Shown one piece after another: positions 1 to 10,370 of a stretch of DNA of 64,000 nucleotides. Under the pieces are notes generated by a model. That model was not told the origin of the DNA, ran no database searches, and saw only the letters and a program-made list of their open reading frames with translations. This stretch comes from Piscinibacter aquaticus. Lineage in GTDB: Bacteria; Pseudomonadota; Gammaproteobacteria; Burkholderiales; Burkholderiaceae_C. The position numbers and the translations under genes are program-made. Numbering within the stretch: position 1 is the stretch's first letter; each line of letters begins with the position of its first letter. Location: contig VOPW01000001.1 in the NCBI GenBank assembly GCA_007994965.1, positions 4,312,148 to 4,376,147 on the forward strand, given 5' to 3'.

Positions 1-1
1 C

Positions 2-223
2 GACCGCCTGATCGCCGAGCCGGCCGAACTCGCCAAGGTACCGCACCTCGAATACGTGACCGAGGCCGGCAGCGAAGGCATCGAACTCGTGATGTGGCTG
101 ATCGCCCGCGGCGCGATGAGTGACGTCGCCGGCAGCGGCAAGGCGCCGAAGGTCGCGCACCGCTTCTTCCACGTGCCGGCCTCGAACACGGCCGTGGGCC
201 ACCTGATCCTGGAGAACCAATGA
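2..223 (+). CDS. pmdB: Protocatechuate 4,5-dioxygenase beta subunit (C-terminal part)
   Basis: This is the last 73 codons of a LigB-superfamily extradiol dioxygenase catalytic subunit; the start lies left of the window. The enzyme uses non-heme iron and O2 to cleave protocatechuate between C4 and C5, giving 4-carboxy-2-hydroxymuconate-6-semialdehyde. The tail shows the family motifs GIELVMWLIARG and the HVPASNTAVGHL ending, which recur in the second copy at 3317-4166. The stop overlaps the start of the next gene (ATGA), and that gene encodes the dehydrogenase for the product, which fixes the pathway assignment. Gallate dioxygenase is the main alternative, but the ligC-type neighbour favours protocatechuate. 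Confidence 0.85.
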   Translation, partial: DRLIAEPAELAKVPHLEYVTEAGSEGIELVMWLIARGAMSDVAGSGKAPKVAHRFFHVPASNTAVGHLILENQ

Positions 224-1181
224 GCAACAAGACGATTCGTGTGGCGCTGGCCGGCGCCGGCGCCTTCGGCATCAAGCACCTCGATGCGATCAAGCTGATC
301 GACGGCGTGCAGGTCACCTCGCTGATCAGCCGCGACCTCGACAAGACCAAGGAAGTGGCGGCCAAGTACGGCATCGGCCACTGCACCACCGACCTGGCCG
401 ACTCGCTGGCACGCCCCGATGTCGATGCGGTGATCCTGTGCACGCCCACGCAGATGCACGCCTCGCAGGCCATCGCCTGCATGAAGGCCGGCAAGCATGT
501 GCAGGCGGAGATTCCGCTGGCGGATTCGCTGCGCGATGCGTATGCGGTGGTCGAGATGCAGAAGCAGACCGGCCTGGTGGCGATGTGCGGCCACACGCGG
601 CGCTTCAACCCCAGCCACCAGTGGGTGCGCAGGAAGATCGTCGCCGGCGAATTCAACATCCAGCAGATGGATGTGCAGACCTATTTCTTCCGGCGCACGA
701 ACATGAATGCGCTCGGCCAGCCGCGCAGCTGGACCGACCATTTGCTGTGGCACCACGCTGCGCACACCGTCGACCTGTTCGCGTACCGGCGCGCAGCCCG
801 ATCGTGAAGGCGAACGCCGTCCAGGGCCCGATCCATCCGAACCTCGGCATCGCGATGGACATGAGCATCCAGCTCAAGGCCGCCAGCGGCGCGATCTGCA
901 CGCTGAGCCTGTCGTTCAACAACGATGGCCCGCTCGGCACCTTCTTCCGCTACATCGGCGACAGCGGCACCTACATCGCGCGCTACGACGATCTGGTCAA
1001 CGGCAAGGACGAGAAGATCGACGTGAGCAAGGTCGACGTCTCGATGAACGGCATCGAGCTGCAGGACCGCGAGTTCTTCGCCGCCATCCGCGAAGGCCGC
1101 GAACCGAACGCCAGCGCGGCGCAGGTGCTGCCGTGCTACGAGGTGCTGCACGACCTGGAGCGCCAGCTGTCGCAGGGCTGA
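220..1181 (+). CDS. pmdC: 4-carboxy-2-hydroxymuconate-6-semialdehyde dehydrogenase (frameshifted)
   Basis: This is a Gfo/Idh/MocA-family NADP-dependent dehydrogenase (LigC/PmdC) that oxidises the ring-cleavage product of protocatechuate to 2-pyrone-4,6-dicarboxylate. The N-terminal Rossmann motif is GAGAFG (residues 12-17). The EIPLAD motif and the stretch HTRRFNPSH through FFRRTNMNALGQ are typical of LigC. The full protein would be about 320 residues, as in the family. The reading frame breaks near 786: restoring one A (CCGG to CCAGG) joins the two halves in register as AY-Q-ARSPIV. I regard this as a sequence error. The gene overlaps the dioxygenase stop by four bases and is followed closely by an aldo/keto reductase. 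Confidence 0.9.
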
Positions 1182-1185
1182 GGCC

Positions 1186-2172
1186 ATGAAGACGCGTCGC
1201 GTCGGACCGTTCGAGGCCTCGGCCATCGGGCTGGGCTGCATGAACCTCAGCCACGCCTACGGCACGCCGCCGCCGGAGGAGGCTGCGCAGGCGCTGCTGC
1301 GCGAGGCGCTGGACCTCGGCATCACCTTCTTCGACACCGCCGCGCTGTACGGCTTCGGCGCCAACGAGGAACTGGTCGGCCGCACGCTGGCCGCCGATCG
1401 CGAGAAGTTCGTACTGGCCAGCAAGTGCGGGCTGCACGGCGTGGATGGCCAGCGTGTCGTCGATGGCCGCCCCGCCACGCTGAAGTGGAGCTGCGAGCAG
1501 AGCCTGAAACGGCTGCGCACCGACCGCATCGATCTGTTCTACCTGCACCGCTGGGATCGCAACGTGCCGATCGAGGACAGCGTCGGCGCGCTGGCCGACC
1601 CGGTGCGCGAGGGCAAGGTGCGTGCGATCGGCCTGTCGGAGGTGTCGGCCGCGACGCTGAGGCGTGCGCACGCCGTGCACCCGATCGCCGCGCTGCAGAC
1701 CGAATATTCACTCTGGACGCGCAACCCGGAGATCGCGGTGCTCCAGGCCTGCCGCGAACTCGGCACGGCCTTCGTCGCCTTCAGCCCGGTGGCGCGCGGC
1801 TTCCTCGGCGGCGAGCTGCGTGACGTCTCGACGCTCGAAGCGAAGGACCTGCGCCGCAGCATGCCGCGCTTCGAGCCGGCCAACTACGCCGTCAACCTGA
1901 AGCTGCTCGATGGCTACGTGGCGATCGCGGCCGAACTGCAGTGCACGCCGGCGCAGCTGGCGCTGGCCTGGGTGTTGTCGCGCGGCGAACATGTGCTGGC
2001 GATTCCCGGCACGTCGAAGATTGCGCACCTGCGCGACAACGTCGCGGCAGCGGACATCGGCCTGTCGGCCTCGACGCTGGCGCGGCTCGAGGCGCTGATC
2101 AATGTGCGCACGGTGACGGGCGGCCGTTACGACGCCGCCGCGCAGGCAGGTGTCGACACCGAGGAGTTCTGA
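1186..2172 (+). CDS. Aldo/keto reductase
   Basis: This is a 328-residue NADPH-dependent oxidoreductase of the aldo/keto reductase superfamily with a TIM-barrel fold. The catalytic tetrad is visible: Asp50 and Tyr55 in FFDTAALYG, Lys80 in LASKCG and His121 in FYLHRWD. The cofactor-phosphate region near the C terminus reads IPGTSKIAHLRDN. It starts five bases after pmdC and is probably co-transcribed with the protocatechuate genes, so a role in reducing an aldehyde or ketone intermediate of aromatic breakdown is likely but unproven. The substrate cannot be read from sequence. No frameshift was seen. Confidence 0.85.
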   Translation: MKTRRVGPFEASAIGLGCMNLSHAYGTPPPEEAAQALLREALDLGITFFDTAALYGFGANEELVGRTLAADREKFVLASKCGLHGVDGQRVVDGRPATLKWSCEQSLKRLRTDRIDLFYLHRWDRNVPIEDSVGALADPVREGKVRAIGLSEVSAATLRRAHAVHPIAALQTEYSLWTRNPEIAVLQACRELGTAFVAFSPVARGFLGGELRDVSTLEAKDLRRSMPRFEPANYAVNLKLLDGYVAIAAELQCTPAQLALAWVLSRGEHVLAIPGTSKIAHLRDNVAAADIGLSASTLARLEALINVRTVTGGRYDAAAQAGVDTEEF

Positions 2173-2176
2173 AGCG

Positions 2177-2905
2177 GTGGCCACGCGAGCGACGCTGCTG
2201 CTCCTGCCCGGCCTGATGTGCGACCGCGCCGTGTGGGCGGCGCAGATTGAGGCGCTGTCGGCCACGCACGAGGTGGTCGTGCCGCACTACGGCACGCTCG
2301 ATTCGCTGGCCGGCATGGCCGAGCGGGTGCTGCGCGAAGCGCCGCCCGGGCCGCTGGCGGTGGCCGGGCACTCGATGGGCGGGCGCATCGCCTTCGAGAT
2401 GTGGGCGCGCGCGCCGCAGCGCATCGAGCGGCTCGCGCTGCTCGACACCTCGTACCACCCGCTGCCGGCGGGTGCGGAGGGCGAGCGCGAACGCGCCGGC
2501 CGCTACGCCCTGCTGGAGATCGCACGCTCGCAGGGTCTGCGCACGATGGCGCGCGAATGGGCACTCGGCATGGTGCACGCGGATCACCTCGGCACGCCGC
2601 TCTTCGAGGCGGTGCTCGACATGTTCGAGCGCAGCAGCGTGGCGGCCTTCGCCGCGCAGATCGAGGCGCTGCTGGCGCGGCGCGATGCCGAGCCGCTGCT
2701 GGCCACCGTCAGCGTGCCGACGCTGGTGCTGTGCGGGCGCGACGATGCCTGGAGTCCGCCGTCGCGCCATGAATTCATGCACGAGCGCATCGCGGGCTCG
2801 TCACTCGCGGTGATCGAGCGTTGCGGCCACATGAGCCCGATGGAAGAACCCGCGGCCGTGACCGCGGCGCTGCGCGACTGGCTGGCACGGCCCGTGCGGG
2901 GTTGA
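2177..2905 (+). CDS. Alpha/beta-fold hydrolase
   Basis: This is a roughly 242-residue alpha/beta hydrolase. The nucleophile elbow GHSMGG places the catalytic Ser near residue 66; the acid is probably Asp in CGRDDAW, and the base is His in RCGHMSP near the C terminus. I chose the GTG at 2177 because GAGGAG lies about ten bases upstream, inside the end of the preceding gene; a GTG at 2150 in the same frame is possible. The family includes enol-lactonases and C-C bond hydrolases such as PcaD and meta-cleavage hydrolases, so a role in aromatic catabolism fits the context. The exact substrate is unknown. Confidence 0.8.
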   Translation: MATRATLLLLPGLMCDRAVWAAQIEALSATHEVVVPHYGTLDSLAGMAERVLREAPPGPLAVAGHSMGGRIAFEMWARAPQRIERLALLDTSYHPLPAGAEGERERAGRYALLEIARSQGLRTMAREWALGMVHADHLGTPLFEAVLDMFERSSVAAFAAQIEALLARRDAEPLLATVSVPTLVLCGRDDAWSPPSRHEFMHERIAGSSLAVIERCGHMSPMEEPAAVTAALRDWLARPVRG

Positions 2906-2972
2906 GTCAGGTCAAGACGCGCTGAGACGCCGCGCGGCTCAATCGACCTCCGCCAACGCGGAGGAGACGATC

Positions 2973-3314
2973 ATGAGCCAACCCATCCCCGGCACCACGC
3001 TGTTCGACGGCGCGATGGCCCGCAAGGGCTATGCGTTGAACAAGATGTGCTTCTCGTTCAACGAGGCCGCCAACCGCGACGCCTTCCTGCGCGACGAAGA
3101 CGGCTACTGCGCGCGCTACCGGCTCACGCCCGAGCAGCGCGAGGCCGTGCGCGCGCGCAACGTGCTGGCGATGATCGCCGCCGGCGGCAACGTCTACTAC
3201 CTCGCCAAGCTGGCCGGCATCTTCGGGCTGGACGTGCAGGATCTCGGCGCGCAGCAGACCGGCATGACGAAGGAAGCCTTCAAGGCCAGGCTCGTCGACG
3301 CAGGGAGGGCCTGA
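2973..3314 (+). CDS. LigA-type dioxygenase alpha subunit
   Basis: This is a 113-residue small subunit of a LigAB-type extradiol dioxygenase. It matches the LigA fold by its GTTLFDGAMARKGYALNKMC start and the AIIAAGGNVYYLAKLAGI-like core (GGNVYYLAKL), which packs over the active site of the beta subunit. A clear ribosome binding site, GGAGGAG, precedes the ATG. It is directly followed by its probable catalytic partner. It is shorter than typical protocatechuate 4,5-dioxygenase alpha chains of about 130-150 residues, so this pair may serve a different substrate from the pmdB at the left edge. Confidence 0.8.
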   Translation: MSQPIPGTTLFDGAMARKGYALNKMCFSFNEAANRDAFLRDEDGYCARYRLTPEQREAVRARNVLAMIAAGGNVYYLAKLAGIFGLDVQDLGAQQTGMTKEAFKARLVDAGRA

Positions 3315-3316
3315 GC

Positions 3317-4166
3317 ATGGCACGCATCGTCGGCGGCATCATGACCTCGCACGTGCCTGCGCTCGGCCGTGCCATCGCGCGCAACCTGCAGGGCGACGCC
3401 TATTTCAAGCCCTGGTTCGACGGCTTTCCGCCGGTGCAGCGCTGGCTGGCCGAGGTGAAGCCCGACGTGGCGGTGGTGGTCTACAACGACCATGGCCTCA
3501 ACTTCTTCCTCGACAAGATGCCCACCTTCGCGGTCGGCGCGGCGCCCGAGTACCGCAATGCCGACGAAGGCTGGGGCATTCCGGTGATGCCGCCGTTCGC
3601 CGGCGACCTCGATCTCTCCTGGCACCTGATCGAATCGCTGGTGCGCGAGGAGTTCGACATCACCAGCTGCCAGGAGATGCTGGTCGACCATGCCTTCACG
3701 CTGCCGATGGCGATGCTGTGGCCCGGACGGGGGCGCCTGGCCGGTGCGCACGGTGCCGGTGTGCGTGAACACCGTGCAGTACCCGCTGCCCAGTGCGGCG
3801 CGCTGCTGGAAGCTGGGTGAGGCGATCGGCCGCGCGGTCGAATCGTGGCCGGCCGATGCGAAGGTGGTCGTGGTCGGCACCGGCGGCCTCTCGCACCAGC
3901 TCGACGGCGAGCGTGCCGGCTTCATCAACAAGGCCTTCGACCAGCGCTTCATGGACAGCACGGTGGCCGACCCGCGCTGGGCCACGCGCTACACCAATGC
4001 CGAACTGGTGGAGAAGGCGGGCACGCAGGGCATCGAACTTCTGATGTGGCTCGTCACGCGGGCATCACTCACCGGGCGGGTGAGCCGGCTGCACGCGAAC
4101 TACCACATCCCCATCTCGAACACCGCGGCCGGCTTGCTGCTGCTCGACAACCAGCCGCTCGGCTGA
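3317..4166 (+). CDS. LigB-type extradiol dioxygenase beta subunit, second copy (frameshifted)
   Basis: This is the catalytic subunit of a class III extradiol dioxygenase, about 283 residues. The N terminus MARIVGGIMTSHVPA carries the first iron-binding His, YNDHGLNFF carries a second, and the family C terminus IPISNTAAGLLLLDNQ is present. It begins two bases after the LigA-like gene. The frame breaks around 3730 within a run of five Gs; removing one G gives WPGRGAWPVRTVPVCVN, which matches the family. It is a paralogue of the truncated gene at 2-223. Candidate substrates are protocatechuate, gallate or another catechol; sequence alone cannot choose. Confidence 0.82.
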
Positions 4167-4223
4167 GCCCGCGGCCGCGCCGGGAGGCGGGGCTTTGCAC
4201 CAAAAGCGGGATCAAAGGCCCTT

Positions 4224-4240
4224 CGCACGGAATCCGTGCG
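4224..4240. promoter_or_regulatory. Probable NtrC binding site
   Basis: A perfect 8-bp inverted repeat, CGCACGGA-A-TCCGTGCG, contains GCAC-N7-GTGC, the half-site spacing of NtrC enhancers. A second, degenerate half-site beginning TGCACC lies at 4196-4201. The site is about 65 bases upstream of the sigma-54 element, a normal enhancer distance. Function is inferred. Confidence 0.6.
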
Positions 4241-4302
4241 CGCGGGGACGGTTCGGCCGTGCCTGCCGCGCCGTCCTGGGGCTGCGAGATGGCGCCTGCT
4301 CG

Positions 4303-4318
4303 TGGCACGGAAGCTGCA
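4303..4318 (+). promoter_or_regulatory. Sigma-54 (RpoN) promoter
   Basis: TGGCACGGAAGCTGCA matches the -24/-12 consensus, with GG and GC separated by exactly ten bases. It lies about 45 bases upstream of the porin start codon and should drive porin-glnK-amtB transcription under nitrogen limitation. Confidence 0.75.
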
Positions 4319-4362
4319 GACCAGGGTTCGGAACCTCGAACCCCACCCACCGGAGCCATCAC

Positions 4363-5059
4363 ATGAAGAAATCGATCCTCGCCTTTGCCGCCCTCGCCGT
4401 CTTCACGGGCGCAGCCTTCGCCGACGGCCTCTCGGCCAACGTCAGCGTGGTCAGCAAGTACAAGTACCGCGGCCAGGACCAGAGCGATCCGCTCAAGAGC
4501 GCCGTGCCTGCCATCCAGGGCGGTTTCGACTACGCCAACAGCGGCTTCTACGCCGGCAACTGGAACTCGTCGGTCGGCTTCGGCGGCGGCACCGAGATGG
4601 ACTTCTACGGCGGCTACAAGGGCGAGGCCGCCGGCCTCGGCTACGACGTCGGCGTGCTGAAGTACTACTACCCGGGCACCGGCGCCGGCGTGTTCAACAC
4701 CACCGAGCTCTACGGCGCGGTCAGCTACAGCATCCTGTCGCTGAAGTATTCGCACACCGTCTCCGACAAGTACTTCGGCATCCCCGAAGGCAAGGGCACG
4801 GGCTACCTCGACCTCTCGGCCAACTACGAGGTGATGAAGGGCGTGACGCTGAATGCGCACGTCGGCCTGACCCGCCTGACCAGCGATTCGAAGAGCCTCA
4901 CCGGCCTCGTCAACTACACCGACTACAAGCTCGGCGCCACCTACGACTTCGGCGATGGCCTGACGCTGTCGGGCGCCTACGTCGGCGCGAACAAGAAGAA
5001 CGTCTGGGGCGACATCAACAAGGGCCGCCCTGGTCGTGGCGCTGTCCAAGGCGATGTGA
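4363..5059 (+). CDS. TorF-family putative outer-membrane porin (frameshifted near end)
   Basis: This is an outer-membrane beta-barrel protein of the TorF/Gcw_chp family, about 232 residues. It has a cleavable signal peptide (MKKSILAFAALAVFTGAAFA, ending AFA) and alternating aromatic strands such as KYKYRGQDQS near the mature N terminus. Proteins of this family commonly sit next to glnK-amtB in Burkholderiales, and this one is directly downstream of a sigma-54 promoter. The suggested role is passage of nitrogen compounds across the outer membrane, but no substrate has been shown by the sequence. The frame breaks near 5028, where CCTGG reads CCCTGG; removing the extra C gives the ending GRLVVALSKAM and a stop at 5057-5059. 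Confidence 0.82.
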
Positions 5060-5455
<396 letters not shown>

Positions 5456-5492
5456 GCGGCGCCCCAGCGACGTCCCAACACAAGAGACAACC

Positions 5493-6999
5493 ATGAAGAA
5501 ACTCTTTGCGACTCTCGCCCTGGGCCTCGCGGTCCTGGGCTTCTCCGGGGCCGTGTGGGCCCAGGCGGCGTCGGCGCCCGAGGCGGCTGCCTCGGTGGCG
5601 GCCGTCGCCGAAGCGGCTTCCGCGGCGGCACCCGCGGCGTCGGAAGCGGCCTCCGCGGCCGCGCCGGCCGCCCCGGTGGCCAACAAGGGCGACGTGGCCT
5701 GGATCACCGTCGCCACGCTGCTGGTGATCATGATGACCGTGCCCGGCCTCGCGCTGTTCTACGGTGGCTGGTGCGCAGCAAGAACATGCTGTCGGTGCTG
5801 ATGCAGGTGATGGTCACCTTCTCGCTGATCGTCGTGCTGTGGTTCATCTACGGCTACAGCCCGGCCTTCACCGAGGGCAACTCGTTCATCGGTGGCTTCG
5901 ACCGGCTGTTCATGAAGGGCCTGTTCGATCCTGCCACCGGCACGTTCGCAATGGGCGCGACCTTCAGCAAGGGCGTCTACATCCCCGAGCTGCTGTTCGC
6001 CGCCTTCCAGGCGACCTTCGCCGGCATCACCTGCTGCCTGATCGTCGGCGCCTTCGCCGAGCGCATCAAGTTCTCGGCGGTGCTGATGTTCATGGTGCTG
6101 TGGTTCACCTTCAGCTATGCGCCGATCGCCCACATGGTCTGGTTCTGGATGGGCCCGGATGCGTACGCCAGCGCCGAGGTGGTCGATGGTCTGAACGCCA
6201 AGGCCGGCCTGATCTGGCAGTGGGGCGCGCTGGACTTCGCCGGCGGCACGGTGGTGCACATCAACGCCGCGGTTGCCGGCCTGGTGGGTGCCTACATGAT
6301 CGGCAAGCGCGTCGGCTACGGCAAGGAAGCGTTCACGCCGCACTCGCTGACGCTGACGATGGTCGGTGCCTCGCTGCTGTGGGTGGGCTGGTTCGGCTTC
6401 AACGCCGGCTCGGCGCTCGAAGCCAACAACAGCGCCGTGCTCGCCTTCGCCAACACCTTCTCGGCCACGGCCGGTGCGGTGCTGGCCTGGTGCATCGGTG
6501 AAGCGCTGATGAAGGGCAAGGCCTCGATGCTGGGCGCTGCGTCCGGCGCGGTGGCGGGCCTGGTGGCGATCACCCCGGCGGCCGGCAACGTCGGCCTGAT
6601 GGGCGCGATCGTGATCGGCTTCGTCGCCGGCTTCGCCTGCCTGTGGGGTGTCAACGGCCTGAAGAAGATGCTCGGTGCCGACGACTCGCTGGACGTGTTC
6701 GGCGTGCACGGCGTGGGTGGCATCGTCGGCGCGCTGCTGACCGGCGTGTTCAACAACCGGGCGCTCGGCGGCCCCGGCCGGTGACCGACTGGGTCACCGC
6801 CACGGTCGGCTCCAACGGCATCGGCGCCCAGGTGTGGATCCAGCTCAAGGGCGTCCTGCTGACCATCGTCTGGTCGGGCGTGGTCTCGCTGATCGCCTAC
6901 AAGATCGTCGACACGGTCATCGGCCTGCGCGTGCCGGAAGACGAGGAGCGCGAGGGTCTGGACATCACCTCGCACGGCGAGACGGCCTATCACAACTGA
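5493..6999 (+). CDS. amtB: Ammonium transporter AmtB (two frameshifts)
   Basis: This is an inner-membrane ammonium channel of the Amt/MEP/Rh family, about 500 residues. A signal peptide (ending VWAQA) is followed by an Ala/Pro-rich linker of about 45 residues, then the helical core. Family motifs include [22 protein letters not shown] with the pore His, and [11 protein letters not shown] with the second pore His. The frame breaks at about 5767 (CCTGG reads CTGG) and 6779 (CCTGG reads CCGG); restoring C and T respectively rejoins the protein. Both breaks look like sequence errors. It is co-transcribed with glnK and ends before a strong terminator. Confidence 0.93.
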
Positions 7000-7049
7000 G
7001 CCGTCTGACATTGCGACGCCACCGCCGCCTGCCCGGGGCGGCGTTTCGA

Positions 7050-7073
7050 GGGCCACCGCGAGGTGGCCCTTTT
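7050..7073 (+). terminator. Rho-independent terminator after amtB
   Basis: A perfect 8-bp stem GGGCCACC/GGTGGCCC with the loop GCGA is followed directly by TTTT. It closes the porin-glnK-amtB unit about 50 bases after the amtB stop. Confidence 0.85.
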
Positions 7074-7159
7074 CATGGCCGCGCCGGCCTTGCGCGCCGG
7101 CGGCTTCGGCCCCAGATGCCTAGAATTCGCCTTCCGCAGCGCCACTCCCGGGCCGACCC

Positions 7160-8454
7160 ATGGTTCCTCACCTCATCACCGCCCTGACCGGCCCGATCAA
7201 CGAACTGGAGCAGCGCATCCTCGAATCGCTGCCGGCCATCGAGCGCTGGTTCCGCCTCGAGTGGATGGAGCACACGCCGCCGTTCTACACCTCGGTGGAC
7301 GTGCGCAACGCCGGCTTCAAGCTGGCGCCGGTGGACACCAATCTCTTCCCCGGCGGCTTCAACAACCTGACCGAAGAGATGCTGCCGCTGGCGGTGCAGG
7401 CGGCGATGGCGGCGATCGAGAAGATCTGCCCCGAGGCGAAGAACCTGCTGCTGATCCCCGAGAAGCACACGCGCAACACGTTCTACCTGACCAACGTGCA
7501 GCGGCTGATGCAGATCTTCACGCAGGCCGGCCTGAACGTGCGCCTGGGCACGCTGGACGACCAGATCACGTCGCCCACCGAGATCGAACTGCCCGACGGC
7601 AGCAGGCTCAAGCTCGAGCCACTGGTGCGCAACCGCGGACGCCTGGGCCTGAAGGACTTCGACCCCTGCACGATCCTGCTGAACAACGATCTGTCGGCCG
7701 GCATCCCCAAGGTGCTCGAGAACCTGCACGAGCAGTACCTGCTGCCGCCGCTGCACGCCGGCTGGGCGGTGCGGCGCAAGACCAACCACTTCCAGGCCTA
7801 CGAGGAAGTGGCGAAGAAGTTCGCCAAGCTGCTGGGCATGGACCCGTGGCTGATCAACCCGATGTTCGCGCGCTGCGGCGAGGTCAACTTCAGCGACGGC
7901 ACCGGCAGCGACTGCCTGATGAGCAACGCCGAGGCGCTGCTGGCCAAGATCCGCCGCAAGTACAAGGAATACGGCATCAACGAGAAGCCGTTCATCATCG
8001 TCAAGGCCGACGCGGGCACCTACGGCATGGGCATCATGACCGTGCGCGACCCGAAGGACCTCGCCGACCTGAACCGCCGCACGCGCAACAAGATGAGCGT
8101 CATCAAGGACGGCCAGGAGGTCAGCGAGGTCATCCTGCAGGAAGGCGTGCCGACCTACGAGCGCGTCAACGACGCCGTGGCGGAGCCGGTGGTCTACATG
8201 ATCGACCGCTACGTGGTCGGCGGCTTCTACCGCGTCAATGCCGAGCGCGGCATCGACGAGAACCTCAATTCGCCGGGGGCCAGCTTCGTGCCGCTGGCCT
8301 TCGCCGATAGCGGCCACCTGCCCAAGCCCGGTGCCAAGCCGGGCGCCAGCGCGCCGAACCGCTTCTACATGTACGGCGTGATCGCGCGCCGGCCATGGTG
8401 GCGGCCAGCTACGAGCTCGAAGCGACCGACCCGGACGCGGAAATCTACGAGTGA
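7160..8454 (+). CDS. gshA: Glutamate-cysteine ligase (frameshifted near end)
   Basis: This catalyses the first step of glutathione synthesis, ATP-dependent ligation of L-glutamate and L-cysteine. The protein, about 431 residues, matches the proteobacterial/thiobacillus-type GshA that is distinct from the E. coli enzyme. It has [25 protein letters not shown] and the ATP-binding [14 protein letters not shown], and ends [11 protein letters not shown]. The frame breaks at about 8390, where CCTGG reads CCGG; adding T restores [16 protein letters not shown]. Without that correction the frame runs into kup and gives a false fusion. The partner gene gshB lies at 12797, separated by kup, benE and an epimerase gene. 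Confidence 0.92.
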
Positions 8455-8494
8455 GCGGGCGGGGGCGGCCTTCGGCGCCCCTACACTTGCGCCC

Positions 8495-10370
8495 GTGAGC
8501 CAGCACAGCACGAAGTCCAGCCTCGCCGCGCTGACGCTGGGCGCCATCGGCGTCGTCTACGGCGACATCGGCACCAGCCCGCTGTACGCCTTCAAGGAGG
8601 TGTTCGCGCACGGCCATGTGCCGATGAGCGCGGCGAACATCCACGGCGTGCTGTCGCTGATGTTCTGGACGCTCACCGTCGTCGTCTCGCTGAAGTACGT
8701 GCTGCTGATCCTGCGCGCCGACAACAACGGTGAAGGCGGTCTGATCGCGATGCTGGCGCTGGCCTCGCAGGCGGTGAAGCACAAGCCGGCACTGCATGCA
8801 CGGCTGATGCTGATCGGCATCTTCGGCACGGCGATCTTCTTCGGCGACGGTGTGATCACGCCGGCGATCTCGGTGCTCTCGGCGGTGGAAGGCCTGGAAG
8901 TGGCCGCACCGGCGCTGCACCCGTGGATCGTGCCGATCACGCTGCTCGTGCTCACCGCGCTGTTCATGGTGCAGCGGCTGGGCACCGCCAGCGTGGGCCG
9001 CTTCTTCGGGCCGATCACGGCGGTCTGGTTCGTCGTGCTGGCGGTGCTCGGGATGACGCACATCGTGCGCAACCCGGCGATCCTGGTGGCGCTGAATCCG
9101 TACTACGCGCTGGAGTTCCTGACCGGGCATCCCGCTGTCGCCTTCGTCGCACTCGGCTCGGTGGTGCTGTGCGTCACCGGTGCGGGAGGCGCTGTATGCG
9201 GACATGGGCCACTTCGGCAAGGGGCCGATCCGCATCGCCTGGTTCAGTCTGGTGATGCCTTCGCTGGTGATCAACTACTTCGGCCAGGGCGCGATGCTGC
9301 TGGCGCATCCGGAGAACGCCAACAACCCGTTCTACGAGATGGCGCCGCAGTGGGCGCTGTACCCGCTGATCGGCCTCGCCACCGCGGCCACGGTGATCGC
9401 CTCGCAGGCGCTGATCACGGCCGCCTTCTCGGTGACGCGCCGGGCCATCCAGCTCGGCTACCTGCCGCGGCTGCGCGTGCTGCACACCTCCGTGCGCGAC
9501 ACCGGGCAGATCTACCTGCCCTTCGTGAACTGGGGGCTGTTCGTCTGCATCGTGCTGGCGGTGGTGCTGTTCCGCTCGTCGAGCAACCTCGCGGCGGCCT
9601 ACGGCATCGCCGTGACGATCGACATGCTGATCACCACCACGATGACCTTCTTCGTGATCCGTTATGGCTGGAAGTACCCGTGGTGGCTGTGCGCGGCGGC
9701 CACCGGCTTCTTCTTCCTGGTCGACTTCACCTACTTCGCGGCCAACATCGTCAAGGTGATCGACGGCGGCTGGTTCCCGGTGGTGATCGGCGCGGCGATG
9801 TTCCTGCTGCTGATGACCTGGAAGCAGGGCCGCCGGCTGATGGCCGAGCGCATGCGCGACGACGCGATCGACCTGAAGAGCTTCCTCGAGGCGGTGTTCG
9901 TCGCGCCGCCGGTGCGTGTGAGCGGCACGGCGGTGTTCCTCGTCAGCGACCAGGGCAGCACGCCGAATGCGCTGCTGCACAACCTGAAGCACAACAAGGT
10001 GCTGCACGAGACCAACCTGTTCGTGACGGTGCGCCACCACGAGGTGCCGTGGATCGGCTTCGACAAGCGCGTGGAGCTGGAATCGCTGGGCAACGACTGC
10101 TGGCAGGTGACGCTGCACTTCGGCTTCAAGAACGAGCCCGACGTGCCCGAGGCGCTGGCGCTGCTGCGCGAGCGCGGCGTGCTGCTCGACGACATGGAGA
10201 CCAGCTACTTCCTCTCGCGCGACATCGTGATCCCCACGCTCGACGGCGGGATGGCGCTGTGGCGCGAGAAGCTGTTCGCGAGCATGCACCGCAACGCGGC
10301 CGCCGCGGCCGACTTCCTGAATCTGCCCGCCAACCGGGTGGTCGAGCTCGGCGCCAAGGTCCAGATTTGA
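8495..10370 (+). CDS. kup: Potassium uptake protein Kup (frameshifted)
   Basis: This is an inner-membrane K+/H+ symporter of the KUP/HAK family, about 624 residues. It has about twelve membrane helices and a soluble C-terminal domain. Diagnostic motifs are [14 protein letters not shown] at the start, [16 protein letters not shown], and [15 protein letters not shown] after correction. I chose the GTG at 8495 because the family begins just before the first helix. The frame breaks at about 9185, where an extra G sits in GCGGGAGG; removing it restores the [11 protein letters not shown] motif. It follows gshA by 40 bases. Glutathione gates Kef potassium efflux in other bacteria, so the pairing may reflect ion homeostasis, but that is inference. 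Confidence 0.93.

Noticed and set aside
7073..9274. Long minus-strand open frame opposite gshA and kup
   Set aside because: It has the same shadow-frame signature of biased codon positions; the plus-strand genes account for the region.
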